NCBI GenBank assembly: GCA_937876395.1
Contig: CALEIM010000155.1
Coordinates: forward strand, 1-7,295
Length of the DNA stretch: 7,295 nucleotides
DNA from: an uncultured Wenzhouxiangella sp.
GTDB lineage: Bacteria; Pseudomonadota; Gammaproteobacteria; Xanthomonadales; Wenzhouxiangellaceae
Direction: 5' to 3'
The number at the start of each line of letters is the position of its first letter. Position 1 is the first letter of the stretch. Below the pieces are notes generated by a model. It had not been told where the DNA came from. It ran no database searches and saw nothing but the letters and a program-made list of their open reading frames with translations. Both the position numbers and the translations under genes were made by a program. This document shows, piece after piece, positions 1 through 5,881 of this stretch.

Positions 1-732
1 CCTGCCCAGATCATCAACGCGGCCGCCTGGACTGCGGTTGACGAGGCCGAAGCACATGAAAGTGAAGCCTTCGCGCTCAATCACGACTTGCCCTCGGCGC
101 TGGCCAAATGGTGCCGGCAGCGCGATGCCGCATTGATCCACTATTCGACCGATTACGTGTTCAACGGCAATCCCGGACGTGCCTGGCGGGAAGATGATCC
201 GGTCGCCCCGCGCTCGGCCTACGGACGCTCCAAGCTGGCCGGCGAACAGGCCATTGCCAGCAGCGGTTGCCGCGCCCTGGTGCTGCGCACCGCCTGGCTC
301 TACAGCGCGCTGCCCGGCAACTTCGTGTCCGCGATTCTCAAGCGGGCCGGTCAGGGGCAGCCGCTCAAGGTGGTCTCCGATCAGATCGGTTCACCCTGCT
401 GGGCCGGAACCCTGGCCCAGGCAACGGCCACCTTGCTGGGGCAGAGCGAACGTCTCGACAGGCCGGTGCTGCTGCATGTGGCCGGGCGAGGCCAGATGAG
501 CTGGCATCAGCTTGCCGAGCTGGCCGTGCAGCAGGCTGCGGCGCGTGGCATCATTCCCGCTGTTGTCGAGGTCGAGCCGATTGCCAGCGATCAGTGGCCG
601 CAGGTGGCCAGTCGGCCGGAATGGTCGGTACTCGATACGCGGCGTTATGAACAATTTACCGGCCAGACGCTGCCCCGCTGCGCGGACGCCTTGACCGAGT
701 GCCTGGACCGATGGAGCAAGGCCGCATGCTGA
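1..732 (+). CDS. rmlD: dTDP-4-dehydrorhamnose reductase (RmlD/RfbD), 5'-truncated by window edge
   Basis: This enzyme makes the last step of dTDP-L-rhamnose synthesis in the cytoplasm: NAD(P)H-dependent reduction of dTDP-4-keto-L-rhamnose, feeding O-antigen or other surface glycans. The frame is open from base 1 and gives 243 visible residues. The family is about 290-300 residues long, so roughly the first 50-55, including the Rossmann glycine motif, lie outside the window. Visible landmarks (numbered from the window edge) are INAAAWTAVDEAE at 5-17, STDYVFNG at 49-56, the short-chain dehydrogenase YxxxK catalytic pair in YGRSK at 74-78, and LRTAWLYS shortly after. The stop is TGA at 730-732 and overlaps the start of the next gene by 7 nt, which suggests translational coupling. 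The start is not visible; the TTG at 88 is an internal leucine codon because conserved family sequence precedes it. Assignment is firm. Confidence 0.95.
   Translation, partial: PAQIINAAAWTAVDEAEAHESEAFALNHDLPSALAKWCRQRDAALIHYSTDYVFNGNPGRAWREDDPVAPRSAYGRSKLAGEQAIASSGCRALVLRTAWLYSALPGNFVSAILKRAGQGQPLKVVSDQIGSPCWAGTLAQATATLLGQSERLDRPVLLHVAGRGQMSWHQLAELAVQQAAARGIIPAVVEVEPIASDQWPQVASRPEWSVLDTRRYEQFTGQTLPRCADALTECLDRWSKAAC
713..716 (+). promoter_or_regulatory. Shine-Dalgarno for manC, inside the rmlD 3' end
   Basis: GGAG lies 9 nt before the ATG at 726. It favours that start over the in-frame GTG at 699 and ATG at 711, neither of which has a comparable ribosome binding site. Confidence 0.6.
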
Positions 733-2141
733 TACCCGTAATTCTGTCCGGCGGCGCCGGCACCCGGCTGTGGCCGGTTTCGCGCAAGGCCCACCCCAAG
801 CCGTTCATGCGCCTGGCCGACGGCCAGACGCTGGCGGCCAGCACCATCCGACGGGCGCTGGCGGCAACCGGTTCGAAGCGCACCCTGACCGTTACCGGCC
901 GCGACTACTATTTTCTTACCCGCGATGAATACCAGGCGGCCGACGCTCGGGCCGAGCACCATTTCCTGCTCGAACCCGAGGGGCGCAATACCGCACCGGC
1001 GATCGGCGCGGCCGCGCTCTGGGCTTTGCATCACTTCGGCCCGGACACCCGTTTGCTGGTCATGCCGGCCGATCACCTGGTCCGCGATCAGCAGGCCTTT
1101 GCCGCCGCCGTCAAACAGGCTGATCAACTGGCCGCCGATGGCTGGTTGACCTGCCTTGGTGTGACGCCGACACACGCGGAAACCGGGTTTGGCTACATCC
1201 GCGCCGGTGCGGCCATCGGCGACGATGGTCAGGAAATCCGCGCCTTTGTCGAAAAACCCGACCAGGACACCGCTCGCCGCTATTTTGAATCCGGGGAATA
1301 CCTGTGGAATGCCGGCATGTTCTGTTTTCGCGCCGATGCAATTCTGGTCGCTCTGGAAGTGCACGCCGGCGATATCCTTGGCGCGCTAAAGACCTGCTGG
1401 ACGAACACCGATGCCGATGCGGCCCCGGTTGAGCTGGAGGCAGAATCCTTTGCCCGCCTGCGCTCCGAATCCATTGACTTCGCGGTAATGGAAAAAGCCA
1501 AACGCCGGGCCGTGGTGCCGGTGGCCTGCGGCTGGAGCGATATCGGCAGTTGGCAGGCCATCAGCGAGCTCTACGAGAGTGATGCCCTGGGCAACCGGGT
1601 GCAGGGCGAAGTTGTGCTGGTTGATGCGCGCGACACTTTCGTTCAGGGTGATCCGCGCCTGGTTGCCGCCGTGGGTGTGGAAGGTTTGGTCATCGTGGAT
1701 ACCGGCGACGCGGTGCTGGTCGCCAGCCGCGAGCGGGCCCAGGAAGTCAAGACGGTGGTTGAGGAGCTGACCCGCAAAAAAGACCAGCTGGCGGTATTCC
1801 ATCGCACCGTTCATCGGCCCTGGGGCAGCTTCACGGTGCTCGAAGACGCCGCCGACTGCAAGGTCAAGCGACTCGTCGTCAAGCCCGGCGGGGTGCTCTC
1901 TTTGCAGCGGCACAAGTACCGCAGCGAGCACTGGACGGTGGTTTCGGGAGATGCAAAGGTGCGGGTTGGCGATGAAGAGCGGGTTTATCATGCCAACGAG
2001 ACGGTTCAGATCTCGGCCGGCAGCCTGCACCGGCTCGAAAATCCGGGCAGCGAGGATGTGCATATCATCGAAGTGCAGACCGGCAGCTACTTCGGTGAAG
2101 ATGATATCGAACGTCTGGAAGACGTCTACGGCCGGGTCTGA
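726..2141 (+). CDS. manC: Bifunctional mannose-1-phosphate guanylyltransferase / mannose-6-phosphate isomerase (type II, ManC/AlgA/XanB family)
   Basis: A 471-residue protein making GDP-mannose from mannose-1-phosphate and GTP, with a second domain interconverting fructose-6-phosphate and mannose-6-phosphate. Length matches the AlgA/XanB type (about 470-480). The N-terminal nucleotidyltransferase signature GAGTRLWPVSR followed by PKPF covers residues 10-27, EGRNTAPAIGAAA follows near 85-97, and FVEKP is at 174-178. The C-terminal cupin (isomerase) domain has PWGSF and then QRHKYRSEHW at 394-403, with metal-binding His and Glu, followed by ENPG and a typical end (EVQTGSYFGEDDI). I chose the ATG at 726 because MLIPVILSGG aligns with the family start and a GGAG sits 9 nt upstream. 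It overlaps rmlD by 7 nt, so the two are almost surely cotranscribed, supplying GDP-mannose (and products such as GDP-fucose or GDP-rhamnose) and dTDP-rhamnose for surface polysaccharide. The exact polymer cannot be told from this window. Confidence 0.95.
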   Translation: MLIPVILSGGAGTRLWPVSRKAHPKPFMRLADGQTLAASTIRRALAATGSKRTLTVTGRDYYFLTRDEYQAADARAEHHFLLEPEGRNTAPAIGAAALWALHHFGPDTRLLVMPADHLVRDQQAFAAAVKQADQLAADGWLTCLGVTPTHAETGFGYIRAGAAIGDDGQEIRAFVEKPDQDTARRYFESGEYLWNAGMFCFRADAILVALEVHAGDILGALKTCWTNTDADAAPVELEAESFARLRSESIDFAVMEKAKRRAVVPVACGWSDIGSWQAISELYESDALGNRVQGEVVLVDARDTFVQGDPRLVAAVGVEGLVIVDTGDAVLVASRERAQEVKTVVEELTRKKDQLAVFHRTVHRPWGSFTVLEDAADCKVKRLVVKPGGVLSLQRHKYRSEHWTVVSGDAKVRVGDEERVYHANETVQISAGSLHRLENPGSEDVHIIEVQTGSYFGEDDIERLEDVYGRV

Positions 2142-2170
2142 GCGGTCGGTTCGGCGTCAGGAGTAATCAA

Positions 2171-3124
2171 ATGAAGCAATGGACACGATCATCGGCGGCT
2201 GCCGCAATTCTTGTTCTGCTGGCCGCCTGCGCAAGTTTGCCCGAACCGAGCCGTGAGACTGCCGCGGTTTCGGACGACGCAGCGGGCAATGCCGCGCTCT
2301 GGGAGCAGGACTGGCTGGCCTGGCGCGAGCGACGCCTGGAGCGTTTGACCGAAGCTTACGGCTGGCTGAGCCTGGTCGGGCTGGATTTTGTTGCTGATGG
2401 ACGCTGGCAAGTTGGTGCGGCAGCGGATGCCGACATCGTCATGCCCGCCGGACCGGAGAACTGGGGCTGGCTGGTGGTCGAGGGCGAACGCGCCCGCTTC
2501 GAGCCCTCCGGTCCGTCCGTGCGCGTCGATGGCCGGCGCGGCGTTCCCGGCATGCTGGTTCAGCCGGCGCGCAGCGAGCCGGTCTGGGTTGAAGCCGAGG
2601 GCGTGCGCTTTCAGATCATCGGTCGCAGCGGCGAGCTTCTGGTCAGAACGCGCTGGCCGCAGGCCGAAAGCCTGACCGGCTTCAAGGGTCTTGACTATTA
2701 TCCGTTTGCGCCGGAATGGCGCGTGCAAGCCCGCTTCGAACCGCATCCTGCGGGCACGACCATGCCGATCGGCAGCGTGCTGGGCGACATTATCGAGGAA
2801 CCCAATCCAGGCAGCGTGGTTTTCACAGTCGCTGGCCAGACCCTGCGCCTCGAAGCCATTGCCGCTGAGGGTGACGAGGAGCTGTTTTTCATCCTTGCTG
2901 ACCGGACCACCGGCCCGGAAACCTACGGCGCCGGACGCATGCTATACGCGCCCCTGCCGGACGAAAACGGTGTAACCGTGCTGGATTTCAATCGCGCCTA
3001 CAACCCACCGTGCGCCTTCACCGCCTATTCAACCTGCCCCCTCCCGCCGCCGGAAAACCGCCTGGATGCGCGCGTCGTTGCCGGTGAAAAGAAATACCCC
3101 GACGAGTCCGGCTACCTGGAGTAG
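2171..3124 (+). CDS. DUF1684 domain-containing lipoprotein
   Basis: A 317-residue exported lipoprotein of unknown biochemical function. The N-terminus has positive residues, a hydrophobic stretch (9-19) and a lipobox LAAC with the lipidated cysteine at 20. The +2 residue is Ala rather than Asp, so outer-membrane sorting is expected by the Lol rule. The rest matches the DUF1684 pattern: WRERRLERLTEAYGWLSLVG at 51-70, GLDYYPFAPEWRV at 173-185, a beta-rich middle, TYGAGRMLYAPLP at 251-263, then LDFNRAYNPPCAFTAYSTCP at 271-290 and PENRL shortly after. The conserved Asn/Tyr/Cys-rich block resembles a ligand or metal site, but no activity is established that I know of. AGGAG at 2159-2163 lies 7 nt before the ATG. 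The gene follows manC after 29 nt with no evident promoter or terminator, so it probably belongs to the same transcript, though a role in polysaccharide export or assembly is only a guess from position. Confidence 0.88.
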   Translation: MKQWTRSSAAAAILVLLAACASLPEPSRETAAVSDDAAGNAALWEQDWLAWRERRLERLTEAYGWLSLVGLDFVADGRWQVGAAADADIVMPAGPENWGWLVVEGERARFEPSGPSVRVDGRRGVPGMLVQPARSEPVWVEAEGVRFQIIGRSGELLVRTRWPQAESLTGFKGLDYYPFAPEWRVQARFEPHPAGTTMPIGSVLGDIIEEPNPGSVVFTVAGQTLRLEAIAAEGDEELFFILADRTTGPETYGAGRMLYAPLPDENGVTVLDFNRAYNPPCAFTAYSTCPLPPPENRLDARVVAGEKKYPDESGYLE

Positions 3125-3165
3125 GCCGTCCCGCTTCTTGCGCACTTTGCAGCCAAGGCTGGCTC

Positions 3166-3948
3166 CTAGCGGCCGGTAAACTTCGGCGTGCGCTTTTCGA
3201 GAAATGCGCCCGTGCCTTCCTGCATGTCTTCAGTTGCGCAGCACAGGGCGAAGCGGGCCGTTTCCAGTGCCAGGGCGGTGTGCAGGTCGGTGTCTGCGCC
3301 CTGATGAATGGCCTGCAGAATGCCGCGCACTGCTTCGGGGGCGGCCTGCGATAGCTGCCCGGCAAGTCCCATCACGGTTTCGCTCAGTTCAGTCTGTTCA
3401 ACCACCCGGTTGACGATGCCAAGCTGCTCGGCGCGTTCGGCCGTTACCGGCTCGCCGCTGAGGGTCATTTCCAGCGCCCGGCCAGTGCCGACCAGTCTCA
3501 GCAGGCGCTGCGTTCCACCGAAGCCGGGCATGATGCCGAGCTTGATTTCTGGCAGACCCAGGCGGGCGTTGGTCGATGCAATGCGCAAATGACAGGCGAG
3601 AGCCAGCTCCATTCCACCGCCCAGGGCAAATCCGTTGATGGCCGCGATCACCGGTTTGTCACAGGTCTGGATGCGACTCATCAGGCGCTGCCCCACGGCC
3701 GAAAAGGCGCGCGCTTCGACCGCGCTCTGCCGACGGATTTCGTTGATGTCAGCACCCGCTACAAAGGCTTTGTCACCGGCACCGGTGAGCACGATGACGC
3801 GCACGTCAGCGTTGTCATCGGTCGCAACAATGGCCTGCTGCAACTCTTCAAGCGTCGTGCGATTGAGTGCGTTGAGTTTGTCGGGGCGGTTGATTGTGAT
3901 GCAGCGCACCGCGCCGCGATCCTCAGTGAGAAGGTTCTGGTAGGGCAT
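3166..3948 (-). CDS. Enoyl-CoA hydratase/isomerase family protein (crotonase)
   Basis: A 260-residue, full-length crotonase, most likely hydrating short-chain trans-2-enoyl-CoA to 3-hydroxyacyl-CoA in beta-oxidation or a related acyl-CoA pathway in the cytoplasm. The CoA-binding and oxyanion-hole segments are AFVAGADI at 61-68 and ALGGGMELALAC at 108-119. Both catalytic glutamates of true hydratases are present: Glu114 in GGGMEL and Glu134 in LPEIKLG, followed by PGFGGTQRL at 141-149. The C-terminus AFLEKRTPKFTGR is the usual crotonase ending. With both Glu residues, hydratase activity is more likely than isomerase-only activity; chain-length preference and pathway (fatty acid, butyryl, phenylacetate) cannot be told. 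The ATG at 3946-3948 matches the family start, but the ribosome binding site is weak (GAAAG). It lies 57 nt downstream of the 79-codon gene on the same strand and is convergent with the DUF1684 gene, 41 nt away. It may be read partly from the psp transcript and partly from its own promoter. Confidence 0.93.
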   Translation of the reverse strand: MPYQNLLTEDRGAVRCITINRPDKLNALNRTTLEELQQAIVATDDNADVRVIVLTGAGDKAFVAGADINEIRRQSAVEARAFSAVGQRLMSRIQTCDKPVIAAINGFALGGGMELALACHLRIASTNARLGLPEIKLGIMPGFGGTQRLLRLVGTGRALEMTLSGEPVTAERAEQLGIVNRVVEQTELSETVMGLAGQLSQAAPEAVRGILQAIHQGADTDLHTALALETARFALCCATEDMQEGTGAFLEKRTPKFTGR

Positions 3949-3978
3949 GAGCTTTCGAAACAGGAAGGGCCTGGCCCC

Positions 3979-3984
3979 ATTGTA
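3979..3984 (-). promoter_or_regulatory. Candidate -10 element for the enoyl-CoA hydratase gene
   Basis: On the minus strand TACAAT lies 30 nt before the ATG at 3948, in the 57-nt gap after the small membrane protein gene. No good -35 is present at 16-18 bp (GATTCA at 17 bp; CTGATT only at 19 bp), so this is a partial match that could allow psp-independent expression. Confidence 0.35.
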
Positions 3985-4005
3985 GCGGGCTTGCGGCCGG
4001 CTGAA

Positions 4006-4245
4006 TCAGCGCGTAACGAAGTGTGTGACCAGCCAGAAGGCCATGCCCAGAGTCATCAGACCGGTCAGCAGCAATGCCAGAGCGGGGATGATCGGTGACA
4101 GCTCGGCCAGCAGCGCGCTGGCGTGGGGCAGGGTGTTGGCCAGACAATCCAGATTGGCCATCGCGGCGAGCAGCCCTTCACCGATTCCGGCCAGGGCGGC
4201 CGGAATCAGTAGCAACAGCAGGGCAATGAACACCAGAAGATGCAT
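4006..4245 (-). CDS. Small two-helix membrane protein of unknown function, last gene of the psp cluster
   Basis: A 79-residue protein I do not recognise. It has a very hydrophobic N-terminal segment (LLVFIALLLLLIPAALA, residues 3-19), an amphipathic middle rich in Ala, Leu and Asn (22-48) with a single Cys at 34, and a second hydrophobic segment (about 51-75), ending in the basic-tailed WLVTHFVTR. Two transmembrane helices are the simplest topology; a cleaved signal peptide after ALA-19 is an alternative. It follows pspC by 24 nt on the same strand and lies in the same reading frame, separated by the pspC TGA and eight codons. No clear Shine-Dalgarno precedes the ATG, so coupling to pspC translation is likely. 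It does not resemble enterobacterial PspD or PspG as I remember them. The position suggests a membrane-stress accessory role, but this is inference. That it is a real gene rests on position, membrane-protein composition and its fit between the neighbouring genes. Confidence 0.65.
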   Translation of the reverse strand: MHLLVFIALLLLLIPAALAGIGEGLLAAMANLDCLANTLPHASALLAELSPIIPALALLLTGLMTLGMAFWLVTHFVTR

Positions 4246-4269
4246 GGGACGGCTCGGCTCAAGTGGGTG

Positions 4270-4659
4270 TCAATCGCGCAGTTCGCGGTCGATCCGGTAT
4301 TCCGACGATGTCAGCCAGGTTTCCATGCGCTGCAGGCGTCGGTCGAGTTCGCGAAAGCGTTGGTTGAGCCGGTTGACGCCGTCGCGCGGACCGCGCCGAA
4401 CCTCGGTCCAGAACGCTTCTTCCTGCTCGTCACGGTACAGGTTGATTGGACGTTTGGGAATCAGGATCCAGAGCACGATATAGCTGATCAGGATGACCGG
4501 GGTAAATGGTATCGCCAGCAGGATCACGATGATGCGCAGGGCAGTCAGATTGAAGCCGGTCCAGTCGGCGATGCCGGCGCACAGTCCGGCCAGGATGCCG
4601 CGGTCCTTGTTCCGATACAGGCGGTTGCGGTTGGGATGTTCGTCGTGACGGCTGTTCAT
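4270..4659 (-). CDS. pspC: Phage shock protein C (PspC)
   Basis: Inner-membrane partner of PspB in the phage-shock response. It helps sense membrane damage (secretin mislocalisation, loss of proton motive force) and releases PspA from its regulatory complex. The protein has 129 residues, close to E. coli PspC. The PspC domain starts at LYRNKDRGILAGLCAGIADW (14-33), followed by a transmembrane segment (about 41-67, LRIIVILLAI...LWILIP). The polar C-terminal half (from about 72) ends in a short coiled-coil-like stretch, LNQRFRELDRRLQRMETWL (98-116), which fits the region known to contact PspA/PspB. The start ATG overlaps the pspB stop in an ATGA arrangement (4656-4659), and GGAG lies 9 nt upstream within pspB, so translation is coupled. 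It is in the same transcript as pspA and pspB. Nothing appears broken. Confidence 0.96.
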   Translation of the reverse strand: MNSRHDEHPNRNRLYRNKDRGILAGLCAGIADWTGFNLTALRIIVILLAIPFTPVILISYIVLWILIPKRPINLYRDEQEEAFWTEVRRGPRDGVNRLNQRFRELDRRLQRMETWLTSSEYRIDRELRD

Positions 4660-4883
4660 GTCCGGTTTCTCCAGTTCGTGCTGTCGTCGTCCAGTATGCG
4701 TTCAAGGCTGTGGATTCGCTCCTCCATCCGCCGGGCGCTCTCATGCAGCTCTTCAAGCAGCGCTTCGTCCTTGCTGTTGAGCCGCCGATTGGCCGAGCTG
4801 CGGGTTGCGTAATGCAGGACCAGCCAGACCGGTGCCACGATCACCAGGAAGATGATCAGTGGGACAAAGGCAATATCGGCCAT
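4656..4883 (-). CDS. pspB: Phage shock protein B (PspB)
   Basis: A 75-residue inner-membrane protein that acts with PspC as the positive sensor arm of the Psp response. One N-terminal transmembrane helix spans about 4-25 (IAFVPLIIFLVIVAPVWLVL), followed by HYATRSS and a charged alpha-helical cytosolic part containing LLEELHESARRMEERIHSLE (42-61). It ends with the family's NWRNR motif (70-74). Length matches E. coli PspB (about 74). I start it at the ATG at 4881-4883: AAGGAG inside the pspA 3' end lies 9 nt upstream. The in-frame GTG at 4889 would add two residues but is only 3 nt from that Shine-Dalgarno, too close to use it. It is 6 nt after the pspA stop and overlaps pspC by 4 nt. Confidence 0.95.
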   Translation of the reverse strand: MADIAFVPLIIFLVIVAPVWLVLHYATRSSANRRLNSKDEALLEELHESARRMEERIHSLERILDDDSTNWRNRT

Positions 4884-4889
4884 GGCCAC

Positions 4890-5555
4890 TTACTCCTTTT
4901 CGCGGCGCGACTTCATTTCAGCCAGCGCTTCCTCGACCCGGTCATTGCGCTCGAGCTGATCGAACTCGGAATCCAGGCTGCGCCCCTTGCGGCCCATATC
5001 GAGGGCTTCGCTCTCGGATTCGATGCGCTCGATCCGTTCTTCAGCCGCGTCAAAGCGGGTGAGCATCTCGTCGATACTGTCGTTGTAGACCTGCTTGCGG
5101 GTTTTCAGGTGATGATTGGCCGAGCGGTGACGCATCACCAGGGCACGCTGGCGGTTGCGGGCGTCGGTCAGCTTGGCCTGCAGCTTGCCGATATCCTCGT
5201 CATAGCGGGCCAGCTCGTCATCGTAGACCTCAATCTCTTCCTTGAGATAACCGATCCGGTCAGCCAGGGTGGTTTTTTCGGCCAGCGCGGCGCGGGCCAG
5301 ATCTTCGCGACCCTTGTCCAGCGCCAGTTCGGCCTTGCGTTCCCAGTCGAGCTGCTGCTGCTCAAGACGCTTGAGCAGGCGGCTGCGCTCTTTCTTTTCG
5401 GCAATGCACTTGGCCGTTGCCGAGCGCACCTCGACCAGAGTGTCTTCCATTTCCTGAATCATCAGGCGAATCATCTTCGCGGGATCTTCCGCTTTTTCCA
5501 GTGCGGCGTTGAGGTTGGCGTTGATGATGTCGCCCATGCGGGAGAAAATACCCAT
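4890..5555 (-). CDS. pspA: Phage shock protein A (PspA), ESCRT-III-like membrane-binding protein
   Basis: A 221-residue protein of the PspA/Vipp1 family, the effector and negative regulator of the phage-shock response. Bound to PspF it blocks sigma-54 activation; on envelope damage it moves to the inner membrane and oligomerises to limit proton leakage. The amphipathic N-terminus MGIFSRMGDIINANL (1-15) is the membrane-binding helix, followed by the signature ALEKAEDPAKMIRLMIQEME (18-37) and VEVRSATAK (41-49). Most of residues 20-180 is highly charged, heptad-like coiled coil. The C-terminal part (195-221) carries SEFDQLERNDRVEEALAEMK. Length agrees with E. coli PspA (222). The start is the ATG at 5553-5555, with AGGAG 9 nt upstream; the frame stays open further upstream, but that stretch crosses the sigma-54 promoter and is not family-like. 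First gene of pspABC. Confidence 0.97.
   Translation of the reverse strand: MGIFSRMGDIINANLNAALEKAEDPAKMIRLMIQEMEDTLVEVRSATAKCIAEKKERSRLLKRLEQQQLDWERKAELALDKGREDLARAALAEKTTLADRIGYLKEEIEVYDDELARYDEDIGKLQAKLTDARNRQRALVMRHRSANHHLKTRKQVYNDSIDEMLTRFDAAEERIERIESESEALDMGRKGRSLDSEFDQLERNDRVEEALAEMKSRREKE
4893..4898 (-). promoter_or_regulatory. Shine-Dalgarno deciding the pspB start
   Basis: AAGGAG on the minus strand forms the last pspA sense codons and stands 9 nt before the ATG at 4883, against 3 nt before the GTG at 4889, so the ATG is preferred. Confidence 0.75.
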
Positions 5556-5564
5556 GTTGTTTAA

Positions 5565-5569
5565 CTCCT
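5565..5569 (-). promoter_or_regulatory. Shine-Dalgarno for pspA
   Basis: AGGAG on the minus strand, 9 nt before the ATG at 5555. It fixes the PspA start at MGIFSR. Confidence 0.75.
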
Positions 5570-5601
5570 GTTTGGCAGTAAATTTAGTCCTGCCCTTCAA
5601 T

Positions 5602-5617
5602 AGCAAGAGCCGTGCCA
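5602..5617 (-). promoter_or_regulatory. Sigma-54 (RpoN) promoter of pspABC
   Basis: On the minus strand the sequence reads TGGCAC-GGCTC-TTGCT, an exact match to the -24/-12 consensus TGGCAC-N5-TTGCW. The invariant GG (5616-5615) and GC (5604-5603) are separated by the required 10 bp. Transcription should start near 5591, giving a leader of about 36 nt with a good Shine-Dalgarno. Sigma-54 dependence of pspA with the enhancer-binding protein PspF is established in enterobacteria, so motif, spacing and gene identity agree. Confidence 0.93.
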
Positions 5618-5634
5618 ATTCCGGCGCCAAATAA

Positions 5635-5647
5635 AAACAATGACTTA
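5635..5647 (+). promoter_or_regulatory. IHF-like site between the activator boxes and the psp promoter
   Basis: AAACAATGACTTA matches the IHF consensus WATCAANNNNTTR at 8 of 9 defined positions (A instead of T at position 3) and is preceded by an A-rich stretch, as strong IHF sites often are. It lies about -44 to -56 from the predicted psp start, between promoter and repeats, where IHF bends DNA in the E. coli pspA promoter. Confidence 0.5.
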
Positions 5648-5670
5648 CCCGGAGCCTTGGCGACAAAAAG

Positions 5671-5702
5671 GTAAATATCGCCTCTGATAAGTGAATTTCG
5701 CC
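5671..5702 (-). promoter_or_regulatory. Candidate paired PspF activator boxes (direct repeats 20 bp apart)
   Basis: Read on the plus strand, GTAAATATCGCC (5671-5682) and GTGAATTTCGCC (5691-5702) match at 10 of 12 positions and are offset by exactly 20 bp, about two helical turns. They lie near -81 to -92 and -101 to -112 from the predicted psp start. The E. coli PspF enhancer sites UAS I and II are, as I recall, at about -80 to -126. Position and paired arrangement support PspF binding; I did not have the E. coli sites to align. Confidence 0.5.
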
Positions 5703-5802
5703 AGATCCGGGCAGGCGTTTGGACCCGGCGCACGGAACCAGGGCCGGGGCCGACGGTCCATTGAATGTGCGATTGACCGCGCACCGCCCGCATGAGCTAC
5801 CG

Positions 5803-5831
5803 TGGTCAGTGGCCAGGTGCTCAGGTACAAT
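5803..5831 (+). promoter_or_regulatory. Sigma-70-type promoter of the FKBP-Nudix pair
   Basis: TGGTCA (5803-5808, 4 of 6 to TTGACA) is followed after 17 bp by TACAAT (5826-5831, 5 of 6 to TATAAT). The start would be near 5838 with a leader of about 44 nt. Confidence 0.55.
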
Positions 5832-5881
5832 GCGCCCTTTCGCGAACTACCGCTCCAGGACCCCCCGCTAACGGAGGCAGT

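Larger units (their letters stand above)
5556..5881. other. Divergent pspA / FKBP intergenic control region
   Basis: This 326-bp stretch contains no convincing gene. Open frames that enter it are upstream extensions of pspA and of the FKBP gene without family similarity. Ordered toward pspA it holds two 12-bp direct repeats, an IHF-like site and a sigma-54 promoter; toward the FKBP gene it holds a sigma-70-like promoter and ribosome binding site. Part of it (5618-5700) is clearly more A/T-rich than the surrounding coding DNA, as expected for a bendable promoter region. Between 5703 and 5800 there is GC-rich sequence with only an imperfect inverted repeat. Confidence 0.8.

Noticed and set aside
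645..2063. Long open frames antisense to rmlD and manC
   Set aside because: They mirror the GC-rich third positions of well-identified genes on the plus strand and show no recognisable protein features.
3151..3164. Small hairpin AGCCA-N4-TGGCT between the convergent DUF1684 and enoyl-CoA hydratase genes
   Set aside because: Only five base pairs and no U run on either strand, so it is not a credible intrinsic terminator even though a convergent gap would be a natural place for one.
4710..5564. A 284-codon open frame antisense to pspA and pspB
   Set aside because: It covers two certain psp genes and reads as the complement of their codons; no domain is recognisable in it.
5556..5666. N-terminal extension of PspA by 37 residues to an upstream start
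   Set aside because: The extension crosses the sigma-54 promoter and has no resemblance to the family, which begins MGIFSR right after a good Shine-Dalgarno.
5721..5759. GC-rich imperfect inverted repeat (GGACC-CGGC ... GCCG-AC-GGTCC) upstream of the FKBP promoter
   Set aside because: It needs a 2-nt bulge and a 19-nt loop, and such pairings are frequent by chance in GC-rich DNA. It sits upstream of the predicted transcript starts in both directions.
5734..5760. Sigma-E-like promoter (GGAACC then TCCA after about 15 bp) for the FKBP gene
   Set aside because: The -35 lacks the TT of GGAACTT and the -10 matches poorly; the sigma-70-like pair closer to the gene is better.
5792..5881. N-terminal extension of the FKBP by 30 residues
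   Set aside because: It would bury the signal peptide and overlap the likely promoter; the ATG at 5882 has GGAGG upstream and starts a normal signal peptide.
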